Position numbers and translations under genes: made by a program. 32,063 bases of DNA, taken from positions 1-32,063 of the forward strand of contig CAJXCK010000020.1 of the NCBI GenBank assembly GCA_913051785.1. Direction: 5' to 3'. Numbering within the stretch: position 1 is the stretch's first letter; every line of letters starts with the position of its first letter. The notes under the pieces are model-generated. The model did not search any database, was not told where the DNA came from, and worked only from the letters and a program-made list of their open reading frames with translations. Below are positions 14,808 through 24,248 of the stretch, piece by piece. The DNA comes from an uncultured Gammaproteobacteria bacterium (GTDB lineage Bacteria > Pseudomonadota > Gammaproteobacteria > Pseudomonadales > Azotimanducaceae).

Positions 14808-16676
14808 ATGGAAAAGCGATTTGGTGTGAAGGATTTTTTGCTATTTGCCGTTCTGTTAATGGTACTAATTAGTGTCTGGCTGATGATGTTTCAGGTAGAT
14901 CGTCAGTGGGAATTCATCTCTAAGGTGGAAAAACAAATTGAAGAGCAAAGTAAAGACCTGGCTGAGTTGCGACGACAAATTCGAGTGGGTGGGACTTTAG
15001 ACAATTCTGCTCAATCAGTCGACTCGGGAACTGATGCCTCTTGGCAAGGTTTCTCGCGGCTTGCTGAGGTTAGGGAAAGAAAGGACTACGCTCGTGGAGA
15101 CTGGATCGTTGAGGCGTTTTCGGTTGCCTCTCCCACAATGACTCCCTATATAGCGGGAGATGCATATGCAGCCACAATTCAGCAGTTGGTGCTGGATACG
15201 CTCGCGACTAGAGATCCCGAAACTCTGGAGTGGTTGCCTCTTGTTGCATCAGAATGGACCGCCTCAGAAGACGGCCTAAATTACGTTTTTAAGATTCGAG
15301 AGGGTGTTCGATTTGCTGACGGTAGATCTCTGACTGCCAAGGATGTCGAGTTCACTTTTCGTTTTTTTATGGATAGTAAAATCGCGGCTCCTAGGGTCAG
15401 GGCTTATTTCAACCGGGTCGACTCGGTTCAAGCCAGGGGCAATCAGGTGACTTTTGAGATGAAAGAACCCTACTTCGAGAGCTTTGAGATTGTGGCGCAG
15501 ATGCCCATTCTGGCAGAACACTTTTATGGTAAATATCTGGAGAGTGTGGAACAAGCAGAGGTCTATAATACGTCGACGAATCTGCTCTTTGGCTCAGGAC
15601 CTTACCGGCTGGATAATGTTGAGGACTGGGTGCCGGGACAGACGCTCGAGTTAGTTGCTAACGAGCGTTACTGGGGCGCCTTCCCAGGTACTTTTTCAAA
15701 GTTAATTTTCCAAACCATCACGACTGATACGGCCCGGTTGACTGAATTTAAGAATGGCGATCTTGATATTTACGGTGCTCGCCCGCTTGAGTATCGAGAT
15801 TTGCTTGAAGATAAATCAATCGTCGAGCGTACCCACAATTTTGAATACTTTAACCCGAGAGGGGGTTATTCCTATATTGCCTGGAATCAACTGAAGGATG
15901 GAAAACCGACGGCCTTCGCTAATCCCAAAGTCAGGCAAGCGATGACTTATCTTACTGACCGTCAAAGGATTATAGATGAGATCTATCTTGGTTATGCAGT
16001 GGCGGCGAATGGGCCATTTAATCCTTTGGGTAGCCAGATGAACAAATCGCTCCCGACTCGTGACTATAACCTACAAAAAGCGAAACAATTGCTAAAGGAG
16101 TCGGGATTTATTGATCGAGATGGAGACGGGGTGATTGAGTCGGAGGGCGGGCAGCCCTTTTCGTTTGAATTGACCTACCCGTCCGGTAGCGATGACTACA
16201 AGAGAATGATGCTTCTTTTAAAAGATTCCTACGTTCGTGCTGGCATTCTCATGGAGCCTACTCCCACTCAGTGGCCCATGATGATAGAGGCTCTGGATAA
16301 GAAGAACTTCGATGCCATCAGCCTTGCATGGACCGCTGGTTTCGAGGTAGACGTTTATCAGATGCTGCATTCCTCCCAAACGGAGCCAGGCGGCGACAAT
16401 TTTATGAATTATAAAAATGCCGATTTGGATCAGGCCATCGAATTGGCGAGAGGCGAGTTAGATGAAGAAAAGCGTATGGTCCATTGGCAGCAAGCACATG
16501 AAATCATATGGGAAGACCAACCCTATACTTACCTCACGTGGCGCAAATCATTGGCATTTGTCGACGGGCGTTTTGAGAACGTCAGGACTGTCCGTTCTGG
16601 TTTAAATCGCGGCGGTCTATGGAGGATGCCGATAGAATGGTATGTCACTCAAGGGCAGCAGCGATATAGCAATTAA
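14808..16676 (+). CDS. Membrane-anchored ABC substrate-binding protein, family 5 (peptide/nickel type)
   Basis: A 622-residue solute-binding protein. The N-terminus has one hydrophobic segment (about residues 9-28) after positive charges, then a charged, heptad-like stretch (about 31-58, likely coiled coil). No lipobox cysteine is present, so it is probably held in the inner membrane by an uncleaved anchor rather than as a lipoprotein. The SBP_bac_5 domain starts near residue 95, with DPETLEWLPLVASEWT and the hallmark YVFKIREGVRFADGRSLTAKDVEFTF split over adjacent strands; a FANPKVRQAM segment is also typical. Such proteins deliver oligopeptides, but many bind other solutes. It opens a five-gene operon: two permeases, a fused ATPase and a lactonase-like gene follow, with 6-bp spacing to the first permease. 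Confidence 0.88.
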   Translation: MEKRFGVKDFLLFAVLLMVLISVWLMMFQVDRQWEFISKVEKQIEEQSKDLAELRRQIRVGGTLDNSAQSVDSGTDASWQGFSRLAEVRERKDYARGDWIVEAFSVASPTMTPYIAGDAYAATIQQLVLDTLATRDPETLEWLPLVASEWTASEDGLNYVFKIREGVRFADGRSLTAKDVEFTFRFFMDSKIAAPRVRAYFNRVDSVQARGNQVTFEMKEPYFESFEIVAQMPILAEHFYGKYLESVEQAEVYNTSTNLLFGSGPYRLDNVEDWVPGQTLELVANERYWGAFPGTFSKLIFQTITTDTARLTEFKNGDLDIYGARPLEYRDLLEDKSIVERTHNFEYFNPRGGYSYIAWNQLKDGKPTAFANPKVRQAMTYLTDRQRIIDEIYLGYAVAANGPFNPLGSQMNKSLPTRDYNLQKAKQLLKESGFIDRDGDGVIESEGGQPFSFELTYPSGSDDYKRMMLLLKDSYVRAGILMEPTPTQWPMMIEALDKKNFDAISLAWTAGFEVDVYQMLHSSQTEPGGDNFMNYKNADLDQAIELARGELDEEKRMVHWQQAHEIIWEDQPYTYLTWRKSLAFVDGRFENVRTVRSGLNRGGLWRMPIEWYVTQGQQRYSN

Positions 16677-16682
16677 TCGATC

Positions 16683-17753
16683 GTGATAAATTACATACTG
16701 CGTCGGCTATTATTAATTTTCCCAACCTTGTTGGGGATCACCATTATGGTGTTCTCGATCATGGCTATGGCTCCCGGGGGAGTGGGAGCAAGTCTGCTCA
16801 CCCGTGGGGGTGATTTAAGGCCAGAAGAAAGGGCAGCCATGCAGGCCTATATCAACGAGCGTTATGGCCTTGATAAGCCGTTACCCCAGCAATACCTTAG
16901 ATGGCTTAATAACGTCTCTCCGCTTGGTTTTGAAAAAGATGGTGGCTCCGAAAACCACTTCGGATTCAAGACGCCTGATCTGGGAATGAGTTTTGCCAAG
17001 AACCGCCCAGTGACAGAGTTAATCGCGGATGCATTGCCCATCACTTTACTGCTGAACTTGTTAAGTGTGCCTTTCATTTACACCTTTTCAATTATTCTTG
17101 GAGTTTATAGTGCACGTTACCGGGGCGGTGTTTTTGATGTTGGCGTGGGCACCACTAATTTAGCGTTGTACTCTTTGCCGGTGATATGGGTTGGGACATT
17201 GTGTATTGTCTTTCTGTCCAGTAAGGAATACCTAGACTGGTTCCCTACTTCAGGCCTACATAGCCTTGAATCCGATACCTGGACCTTTCTGCCATCAGTT
17301 GGCAGGAATGGCTTTGAGAAAGGTTATCTATTGGATGTGTTGTGGCATCTTTTCTTGCCTCTGATGTGTCTGAGTTATTCAAGTCTGGCGTTTTTGTCGA
17401 AGTTGACTAGAACCTCTGTCCTAGAAAATCTGCAGTCAGATTACGCCCGTACGGCGAGAGCAAAAGGCGCGTCTGAAGCAAGTGTGCTTTGGAATCACGT
17501 ATTCAGGAACAGTTTATTACCGCTGATTACTATTACGGCTGGCATCATTCCTGGACTTTTGGTGGGGTCAGTGGTGGTTGAGACGATTTTCTCGATCGAT
17601 GGGATGGGAAGGCTGGTGGTTGACTCGGTAATGGTTCGAGATCGTGAAGTCGTTCTATCGATCACTTTGATTACCTCGATCTTAACGCTGATCTCTTATT
17701 TGATTGTGGATATTTGCTATGCAATTGCTGATCCTAGGGTGAGTTATGAATAA
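16683..17753 (+). CDS. ABC transporter permease (DppB/YejB type)
   Basis: A 356-residue inner-membrane permease. It begins with INYILRRLLLIFPTLLGITI, the classic first transmembrane segment of DppB/OppB proteins, and has six predicted segments with a long periplasmic loop after the first. The EAA-type coupling loop (YARTARAKGASEASVLWNHV) lies near residues 254-273 and would contact the ATPase. The start is a GTG at 16683, 6 bp after the binding-protein stop. The 3' end overlaps the next permease gene by 8 nt, in keeping with stoichiometric synthesis. The pairing with a single fused ATPase resembles YejABEF-like systems. Confidence 0.9.
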   Translation: MINYILRRLLLIFPTLLGITIMVFSIMAMAPGGVGASLLTRGGDLRPEERAAMQAYINERYGLDKPLPQQYLRWLNNVSPLGFEKDGGSENHFGFKTPDLGMSFAKNRPVTELIADALPITLLLNLLSVPFIYTFSIILGVYSARYRGGVFDVGVGTTNLALYSLPVIWVGTLCIVFLSSKEYLDWFPTSGLHSLESDTWTFLPSVGRNGFEKGYLLDVLWHLFLPLMCLSYSSLAFLSKLTRTSVLENLQSDYARTARAKGASEASVLWNHVFRNSLLPLITITAGIIPGLLVGSVVVETIFSIDGMGRLVVDSVMVRDREVVLSITLITSILTLISYLIVDICYAIADPRVSYE

Positions 17754-18927
17754 GTCTGAAGCTCCAAGAGTGGACGCAGATCAAAGTTTCAGTGCCAAGG
17801 TGATTCGCGATGTCTTTTCCAATCTAGGCGCGAAATTAGGTTTGGTGTGGATTGTGATCATGATCATCAGTGCCGTCTTTGCCCCAATCATTTCCAATTC
17901 TCATCCCTTTTTGATGGTGGTCGATGGAGCATTTTCTAGTCCGATGCTCAGGCACCTCACCTGGATCGATGTGGCTATGTTGTTGTCTTTTTTTAGTGGT
18001 ATTTTGATTTGGTTAGGCTTTAAAAGTGTGGACGGATGGAAGCGCATCTGTCTGATTATTTTGTCGAGTTTATTGATATCGCTTGTCAGTTCTTTATCGG
18101 TTTCGAGTCCAAGAGCCGTGATTTACGATCAATACAGAGAGGGGTTGTCCTCTGGAGAAATCGAATCAGCCTATTTTGCGCCGATACCTTACTCTCCGAC
18201 CGACCGGCTGAGGGATGACCCCTCCCCGCTGAAAGCTCCCAGTACCAAACATCTCCTCGGTACAGATGAAGACGGGGCCGACGTGCTGAGCCGTATGATT
18301 TACGGAAGTCGAATAGCACTCGGTATTGGATTAGTGGCTACCTTTACCTCTTTGATAATCGGCGTGCTATACGGGGGTGTCATGGGTTTTTACTCGGGAT
18401 GGGTAGACATCCTTATGATGCGATTTTTGGAGATTTTTGAGTCAATCCCTTCCTTGTTTCTTATTCTGACCGTGGTCGCGTTTTTTGGGCGTAATATTTA
18501 CCTGATTATGTTGATCATTGGTTTGACCGGATGGCCGGGTTATGCGCGATTTTTGAGGGCTGAGTTTCTCAAGTTAAGACAACAGGATTTTGTCCAAGCC
18601 GCTGAAGCCAGTGGTTTATCCTTGAGCTCGATTTTGTTTAGACACATGTTGCCCAATGGAATTGCGCCGTTATTAGTCCTTAGTAGTTTTGGAATGGCCT
18701 CAGCGATTCTGGTTGAAGCAACCCTGAGTTTTCTGGGTCTTGGAGCAATTGATCAACCCAGTTGGGCTGCAATGCTTAACCAGGCGGTTGGGCCGGGCGG
18801 GTCTATCGCGATATGGATGGCTACCTTTCCGGGACTTGCGATTTTCCTAACGCTGTTCGCCTACACTTTGATCGGAGAAGCGCTACGAGATGCTATTGAT
18901 CCCCGATTACAGCAGCAACCCAATTGA
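17746..18927 (+). CDS. ABC transporter permease (DppC/YejE type) with extra N-terminal membrane segments
   Basis: The second permease, 393 residues, is longer than a typical DppC (about 300). The family motif LLGTDEDGADVLSRMIYGSR is at 171-190 and the EAA loop (DFVQAAEASGLSLSSILFRHM) in the second half. Besides the usual first membrane segment (about 31-50), two more hydrophobic segments at about 73-92 and 101-118 are inserted before the conserved motif, accounting for the additional length. It starts 8 nt before the end of the first permease gene and is followed 9 bp later by the ATPase gene. Function as the second membrane subunit is secure; the insert's role is unknown. Confidence 0.9.
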   Translation: MNKSEAPRVDADQSFSAKVIRDVFSNLGAKLGLVWIVIMIISAVFAPIISNSHPFLMVVDGAFSSPMLRHLTWIDVAMLLSFFSGILIWLGFKSVDGWKRICLIILSSLLISLVSSLSVSSPRAVIYDQYREGLSSGEIESAYFAPIPYSPTDRLRDDPSPLKAPSTKHLLGTDEDGADVLSRMIYGSRIALGIGLVATFTSLIIGVLYGGVMGFYSGWVDILMMRFLEIFESIPSLFLILTVVAFFGRNIYLIMLIIGLTGWPGYARFLRAEFLKLRQQDFVQAAEASGLSLSSILFRHMLPNGIAPLLVLSSFGMASAILVEATLSFLGLGAIDQPSWAAMLNQAVGPGGSIAIWMATFPGLAIFLTLFAYTLIGEALRDAIDPRLQQQPN

Positions 18928-18936
18928 GCAACTGAT

Positions 18937-20568
18937 ATGGAACCACTGTTAGCTATCCGCGACCTCGAAACGCAATTTGGTGCGGGAGAGCAAGCGTCAT
19001 TGGCAGTTCGAGGGATTTCTTTCGAATTATATCCAGGTGAAACCTACTGTTTGGTCGGTGAATCTGGCTCGGGTAAGAGTGTTACGGGGTTGTCGATGGT
19101 TGGCTTGTTACCTGATTTGGCAAATCACCCTTCTGGCGCGATTACCTTTTATTCGAGTGCCCGCGAAGCTGATTCACCTATATCGATTCTGGATTCCGAA
19201 GAGTCTGTACTGGAAAAGCTGCGAGGGTCACGAATTTCAATGATTTTTCAGGAGCCGATGACCGCACTTAATCCGGTTCAGACGATCGGCGAGCAAATAA
19301 TGGAAACTATGTCGTTGCATCTGGGACTAGAAGGAGAAGCTGCAAGGGCGAAAGCTCTTGATCTCTTAGCGCAGGTCGAGCTGCCAGATCCAGAAGTACG
19401 TATTTCCGAGTATCCCCACCGGCTCTCAGGAGGTCAGAGGCAAAGGGTTATGATAGCAATCGCGTTGGCCTGCGAGCCTGATTTGCTGATAGCCGATGAA
19501 CCCACTACGGCACTTGATGTAACGATACAGGCCCAAATTTTAAAACTTCTTAAGAAACTGCAGGAAGATCGTAATACCACGCTACTATTCATTACTCATG
19601 ACCTGAGTGTGGTCGCCCAGATAGCCGATCGCGTAGGTGTAATGCAACATGGGCAACTTGTTGAACAGGGTACAAAGGACGAAGTGCTCTATGATCCCAA
19701 GCACGAATATACTAAAGAACTGATTGCCTCCCTACCTCAGAAAATGACACGTCTAAGCGCCAACGCAGTCGTTTCAGAACCTCCCTTGCTGAGCATCGAG
19801 CAATTAAAGGTGTATTTCCCTATTAGAAAAGGATTGCTGCAAAGACATGTGGATGATGTGAAAGCCGTAGATGATGTGAACTTGAAAATTTACCCAGGCC
19901 GTGCCATGGCAGTTGTTGGTGAATCAGGTTCTGGTAAGACCACGCTCGGGAGAGCAATTCTAGGATTAATTAAAGCAACCGAAGGTGCAGTCCACTATCA
20001 CGGAAATGATTTGACCGAGCTTAATCGGAAAGAAATGAAACCTTTTCGAAGAGACTTGCAGTTTGTCTTTCAGGATCCCCAGTCCTCCCTTAACCCCCGA
20101 CTGACAATAGCGACGATATTGACTGAGCCGATGCAAGCGCATGGGATCGGAGGAGGTCATCTTGACCGGCTTGAGCTCGCTTCGCAGGCTCTAGAACAGG
20201 TTGGTCTGGATAGGTCGATGCTAACTCGATTCCCTCATGAATTTTCAGGAGGCCAGCGGCAGCGAATTGGCATCGCCAGAGCGCTGGTTTTAAGACCGAA
20301 ATTCATCGTGTGTGATGAAGTGACCAGCGCACTAGATGTTCGGGTTCAGGCACAGGTACTTAGATTGCTCGACGAGCTGCGACAAGAGATGAACTTAACC
20401 TATCTTTTTATAAGCCATAATATCGAAGTGGTGAGATTTTTTTGTGATGACATCACTGTGATGCATCAGGGCAAAATCGTAGAGACGGGCTTAGCTGAAC
20501 AAGTTTGTGAAGCGCCCCAGCATGCTTACACAAAGAGATTACTCGATGCGGTCCCAAAGTTTGATTAG
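18937..20568 (+). CDS. Fused dual-domain ABC ATPase (YejF/GsiA type)
   Basis: A cytosolic 543-residue protein with two complete nucleotide-binding domains, the equivalents of DppD and DppF in one chain. Domain 1: Walker A GESGSGKS at 41-48, signature LSGGQRQRV, Walker B LLIADEP. Domain 2, from about residue 280: Walker A GESGSGKT, signature [10 protein letters not shown], Walker [13 protein letters not shown]. All catalytic residues appear intact in both; in domain 2 the residue after the Walker B Glu is Val rather than Pro. An oligopeptide C-terminal extension ([15 protein letters not shown] and [14 protein letters not shown]) follows each domain. It powers the import system encoded just upstream (9-bp gap). 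Confidence 0.93.
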   Translation: MEPLLAIRDLETQFGAGEQASLAVRGISFELYPGETYCLVGESGSGKSVTGLSMVGLLPDLANHPSGAITFYSSAREADSPISILDSEESVLEKLRGSRISMIFQEPMTALNPVQTIGEQIMETMSLHLGLEGEAARAKALDLLAQVELPDPEVRISEYPHRLSGGQRQRVMIAIALACEPDLLIADEPTTALDVTIQAQILKLLKKLQEDRNTTLLFITHDLSVVAQIADRVGVMQHGQLVEQGTKDEVLYDPKHEYTKELIASLPQKMTRLSANAVVSEPPLLSIEQLKVYFPIRKGLLQRHVDDVKAVDDVNLKIYPGRAMAVVGESGSGKTTLGRAILGLIKATEGAVHYHGNDLTELNRKEMKPFRRDLQFVFQDPQSSLNPRLTIATILTEPMQAHGIGGGHLDRLELASQALEQVGLDRSMLTRFPHEFSGGQRQRIGIARALVLRPKFIVCDEVTSALDVRVQAQVLRLLDELRQEMNLTYLFISHNIEVVRFFCDDITVMHQGKIVETGLAEQVCEAPQHAYTKRLLDAVPKFD

Positions 20569-20592
20569 GCAGGGAATAAACCGGAGATGATA

Positions 20593-21564
20593 ATGAAGGA
20601 TCGACAAATGGATAGAGACTGGAACTTACCGGTCAGGTATCCGGATCCAGCTATCGAAATTTTAGACAGTCGGTTTTCGAGGCTCGTGATCGGGAGTAGT
20701 ACGCTGGAAAGACTGTGGACTGGTGGCAGGTGGAATGAAGGGCCGGTTTGGTTTGGTGATCGCCGATGTTTAATCTGGAGCGATATCCCTAACAATCGCA
20801 TGATGCAATGGTCAGAGGATAATGGTGAAGTCACGATTTATAGACAGGACAGCCATTATGCAAATGGAAACACGCGGGATCGACAAGGCAGGTTGATTAC
20901 CTGCGAGCACGATAGCCGACGTGTGACTCGAACAGAACACGATGGAACCATCACCGTTCTGATAGATCAGTTTGAAGGGAAGTTACTAAACGCGCCGAAT
21001 GACGTGGTAGTTCACCCAGATGGTTCTATTTGGTTTACCGACCCGGGTTACGGTATTCATGGCTTTTATGAAGGGCATTTGGCAAAGCTTGAGCTACCAA
21101 CTCGTGTTTACCGGCTAGAGCCTGAAACTGGAGACTGTGCAGTGGTCGACGAAGAACTCGAGAAGCCCAATGGCTTGGCTTTCTCGCCAGATTATTCTCG
21201 GCTTTATGTTTCCGATACTGGCGCCTCACATGTAAAAGACCATCCCAAGCAGATTTCGGTTTTTGAAGTGACCGGGAAAACGCTATCGAGAAAGCAAGTA
21301 TTTTGCGACATGGGGGCGTCAATGTCCGATGGCTTTCGGGTTGATACAACGGGCAATGTCTGGACTAGTAGTGGCTGGGGCGGTGAAGAACACGATGGCG
21401 TATTTATTTTTTCGCCGGAAGGCGACAAGATCGGGGTTATCCATCTGCCGGAGGTGGTTTCTAATCTGGCATTCGGTGGCTTAAAACGAAACCGCTTATT
21501 TATAACGGCTTCCCAATCTATTTATTCTCTTTATGTGGAAACGCAGGGCCTTAGCTACTTTTAG
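20593..21564 (+). CDS. SMP-30/gluconolactonase-family protein, first copy
   Basis: A six-bladed beta-propeller lactonase-like enzyme of 323 residues. Family motifs are GPVWFGDRRCLIWSDIPNNR (with the metal-binding Glu immediately before it), a LLNAPNDVVVHPDGSIWFTD stretch with the metal-binding Asn and PDG turn, and PNGLAFSPDYSRLYVSDTG with the catalytic-loop Asp. Enzymes of this family open sugar lactones or other lactones with a divalent metal ion. I chose ATG 20593 because GGAG (20583-20586) lies 6 nt before it; ATG 20587 is too close, and ATG 20608 is possible. No signal peptide is seen, so it is probably cytosolic. It ends the transporter operon (24 bp after the ATPase), suggesting that a lactone or a precursor of one is imported. 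Confidence 0.88.
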   Translation: MKDRQMDRDWNLPVRYPDPAIEILDSRFSRLVIGSSTLERLWTGGRWNEGPVWFGDRRCLIWSDIPNNRMMQWSEDNGEVTIYRQDSHYANGNTRDRQGRLITCEHDSRRVTRTEHDGTITVLIDQFEGKLLNAPNDVVVHPDGSIWFTDPGYGIHGFYEGHLAKLELPTRVYRLEPETGDCAVVDEELEKPNGLAFSPDYSRLYVSDTGASHVKDHPKQISVFEVTGKTLSRKQVFCDMGASMSDGFRVDTTGNVWTSSGWGGEEHDGVFIFSPEGDKIGVIHLPEVVSNLAFGGLKRNRLFITASQSIYSLYVETQGLSYF

Positions 21565-21577
21565 GAGGTATCAGTGA

Positions 21578-22345
21578 CTAACGCATTGAACCAGGAAGCC
21601 CTCCATCAATAACGATTGTCTGGCCTGTTACCGAGGTTGATGTGACGAACGTTAGAACTTGCTCGGCAATGTCTTCAGTTTGACCTACCTTCCCAAGTAT
21701 GGCCTGTTTGCGAGCCGCATTTGATACAGCATCCGGTAAACGGTTTGCCATTCTCGTGTTCTCAACTAAACCAGGGGCCACGCAGTTTACGGCCACTTCT
21801 GGTGACATTGCCACAGCGAGGCAGCGAGTGAGATGGTTCAAACCAGCTTTACTGGAGGAATAGGCGATACTGCTGGACCCAGGCGAAATACCACCTGCTG
21901 AAGAGATATTAACTATGTGGCCTCCACCATCGGCCTTCAAGATTGAGGCGGCAGCTCTTGCTAAGAGAAAAGGTGCTCGGAGATTGGTTTCTAGCACTCT
22001 ATCCCAGATTTCTGCGGTCAGCTCGTCCAGGTTTGGAAACGGAATACCAATATTCCAGGCGGCATTGTTCACCAGAATGTCCAGTCGTCCGTAATCTTGA
22101 GAAACTCGACCAATGATCGTTTCAATTTCATTGGGGTCCCTTTGATCTAGGCGTAATGCTGAAGCGTTTCCTCCATCGGCGTTGATTTCGTCAACGGCTT
22201 GATTTGCGAGGTCTTCGGCGCCAACGTAAGTAATGACAACGGTAGAGCCTGACTGTCCGAGACGTTTAGCGATCGCGCCGCCAATATCCCCGGATCCACC
22301 GGTTACGAGTGACACTTTCCCTTCTAGTTCGTCAGACATGCTCAT
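21578..22345 (-). CDS. Short-chain dehydrogenase/reductase
   Basis: A 255-residue classical SDR. The cofactor loop TGGSGDIGG is at about residues 15-23, NNAAWN in the middle, and the catalytic Tyr-x-x-x-Lys is YSSSK preceded by a serine 12-14 residues earlier (NISSAGG). The Asp-like acidic residue expected after strand 2 for NAD preference is not clear, so cofactor choice is open. The C-terminal segment with a VIDGG motif is standard. AGAGGA precedes the first ATG by about 8 nt; a second ATG two codons on is also possible. It converges on the lactonase gene (13-bp gap) and is divergent from the sulfatase gene. It would interconvert an alcohol and a ketone. Confidence 0.88.
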   Translation of the reverse strand: MSMSDELEGKVSLVTGGSGDIGGAIAKRLGQSGSTVVITYVGAEDLANQAVDEINADGGNASALRLDQRDPNEIETIIGRVSQDYGRLDILVNNAAWNIGIPFPNLDELTAEIWDRVLETNLRAPFLLARAAASILKADGGGHIVNISSAGGISPGSSSIAYSSSKAGLNHLTRCLAVAMSPEVAVNCVAPGLVENTRMANRLPDAVSNAARKQAILGKVGQTEDIAEQVLTFVTSTSVTGQTIVIDGGLPGSMR

Positions 22346-22428
22346 GGTTGTTCCTCTCTGTTAGAAGAATCATTCTAGTTATTTTCAATTTAATTGTCTG
22401 GCGTTTACTCGGCGACCTATCTTTTGTA

Positions 22429-22441
22429 CGGTTCTGAACCG
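22429..22441. promoter_or_regulatory. 13-bp dyad between SDR and sulfatase genes
   Basis: CGGTTC-T-GAACCG is a perfect odd-centred palindrome lying 20 bp before the sulfatase start codon in a 115-bp divergent intergenic region. The position suits an operator that controls the sulfatase-PhyH pair, but no regulator is encoded nearby. Confidence 0.35.
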
Positions 22442-22460
22442 GATCAAGAATTTATGGTCG

Positions 22461-24248
22461 ATGATGCTAACTTTCCGATTATTCAGGCTCATATTTAAAT
22501 GCCTCCTCATTTGTGGCTTTGGGTTACCACTTATAGCAATGGCAGAACGCTCACCGAATATTGTTTTAATTCTGGCTGACGATTTGGGCTTCTCGGATCT
22601 GGGCTCGTACGGAAGCGAGATAGCGACTCCAAACCTAGACGGACTCGCTTATGGTGGTTTACGTTTCTCTAGCTACCATACTGCAGCCAGCTGCGCGCCC
22701 ACTCGAGCAATGTTGGTGACAGGCTATGACAGCCACCTTGTCGGTGTTCCGAACATTCCTGAAGCGATACCCGGTAGCCAAATTCGTGAGCCGAATTATC
22801 AAGGCGTTTTGTCAACGGATTTTGAGACTATTGCAGAAATGTTAGAGCGCAGATCCTATCGAAATTACTTTGCAGGGAAGTGGCATTTAGGAATGGACGA
22901 AGCACGTTTGCCTTTTGCTCGCGGGTTTCACCGCAGCGTATCCATGGCGGATACTGGGTCGGATAACTGGGAGCAAAAGCCTTACCTACCCATTTATAGT
23001 GCGGCCAACTGGTTTGAGGATGGTAAGAGAATCAGACTTCCCGAGGAGTATTACTCGTCCTCCTATATTGTCGACAAGACTATTCAGTACTTAGACGAGG
23101 GACCCAAAGACAATCCTTTCTTTGCCTTTGTTTCTTTTTTGGCGGTGCATATACCTGTCCAAGCGCCAGCTGAATATCGGGATCGTTATAAGGGGATGTA
23201 CCATGATGGGTGGGAGGCATTGGCGGAACAAAGGTCTAAAGGACTTAGAAAGGTGAACATACTTGATAGGGAGCATCCGATTAACCTTCCGCCGACCGCC
23301 GCTTCTTGGGCTGATTTAAATGCAAATGACAAGAATTATTTCAGAAAAGCCATGCAGGTTTATGCTGGTATGGTGGAGTCTATGGACTTTGAAATTGGAC
23401 GTTTAATCGATTACCTCGACCGGGTTGGTCAGCTGGATAACACCGTCTTTTTATTTTTGTCCGACAACGGTGCTGAAGGTTCGATAGCTGTAGACCCTAC
23501 GGCGCCTCTCATTCCGAGACTTTTGTTATCCGCTTGGTTGAAAACCAATGGATACCATAACGACATAGAGAAAATAGGAGAGAGGGGAAGTTTCGTGAAT
23601 ATCGGCCCGTCGTGGGCTGGCGCATCTGTTGGACCGCTTTCCTGGTTTAAATTTCATTCCAGTGAAGGCGGGATGAGAGTCCCGCTGGTCATTTCAGGCA
23701 GTGTGGAAGGGAAGCCTCTTGTCCGTGAGCCAGGCAGAGTTTCCCGTGAATTTGTCTGGGCGACCGACATCGTGCCAACAATCCTGGAGATCGCGGGATC
23801 AAAGGAATTTCAAAACTTATCGGGTAAAAGCCTGATGCCGATACTTAATGATTCTTCCAACAATATCAGAAACAGCGACGAAGTAGTGGGATACGAGCTA
23901 GGGGGTAACAAAGCATTATTCATGGGGCCATACAAACTGGTTTATAACAGAACTGACGATCAATTAGACCGATGGATGTTATTTAACCTAGTTGAAGACC
24001 CATCTGAGCAATATGATCTGTCAGAAGAGCAACCAGATCTTCTTTCTCGAATGAGAGCCGAGTACGGTTCTTGGGAGAAGGAACACGGTGTGTTGGCAGT
24101 GCCTGAGGGTTATAACCAGGGGCAACAAGTGATGTTAAACGGTATGAAAAACCGACCTATTTTGTGGATTGTCCCGCTAGTTATTATCATGCTTGTTCTG
24201 GCTGCTGCATTTTTGCTCGTGCGCTTATCTTTTCTGAGGAGAAATTAA
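22461..24248 (+). CDS. Type I sulfatase with C-terminal membrane anchor
   Basis: A formylglycine-dependent sulfatase of 595 residues. A signal peptide covers about residues 1-28. NIVLILADDLGFSDLG places metal-binding Asp40 and Asp41. The C-x-P-x-R motif is Cys78-Ala-Pro-Thr-Arg82, with Thr in place of the more usual Ser; Cys78 would be oxidised to formylglycine. GKWHLG and FLSDNGAEG supply the remaining active-site parts. The last 29 residues contain a hydrophobic segment (about 567-590) followed by RRN, so the enzyme is probably held in the inner membrane, facing the periplasm. No sulfatase-modifying enzyme gene is in the window. The stop overlaps the next start (TAATG), coupling it to the PhyH-like gene. 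The substrate is unknown; resemblance is to arylsulfatase-A-like enzymes. Confidence 0.9.
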   Translation: MMLTFRLFRLIFKCLLICGFGLPLIAMAERSPNIVLILADDLGFSDLGSYGSEIATPNLDGLAYGGLRFSSYHTAASCAPTRAMLVTGYDSHLVGVPNIPEAIPGSQIREPNYQGVLSTDFETIAEMLERRSYRNYFAGKWHLGMDEARLPFARGFHRSVSMADTGSDNWEQKPYLPIYSAANWFEDGKRIRLPEEYYSSSYIVDKTIQYLDEGPKDNPFFAFVSFLAVHIPVQAPAEYRDRYKGMYHDGWEALAEQRSKGLRKVNILDREHPINLPPTAASWADLNANDKNYFRKAMQVYAGMVESMDFEIGRLIDYLDRVGQLDNTVFLFLSDNGAEGSIAVDPTAPLIPRLLLSAWLKTNGYHNDIEKIGERGSFVNIGPSWAGASVGPLSWFKFHSSEGGMRVPLVISGSVEGKPLVREPGRVSREFVWATDIVPTILEIAGSKEFQNLSGKSLMPILNDSSNNIRNSDEVVGYELGGNKALFMGPYKLVYNRTDDQLDRWMLFNLVEDPSEQYDLSEEQPDLLSRMRAEYGSWEKEHGVLAVPEGYNQGQQVMLNGMKNRPILWIVPLVIIMLVLAAAFLLVRLSFLRRN

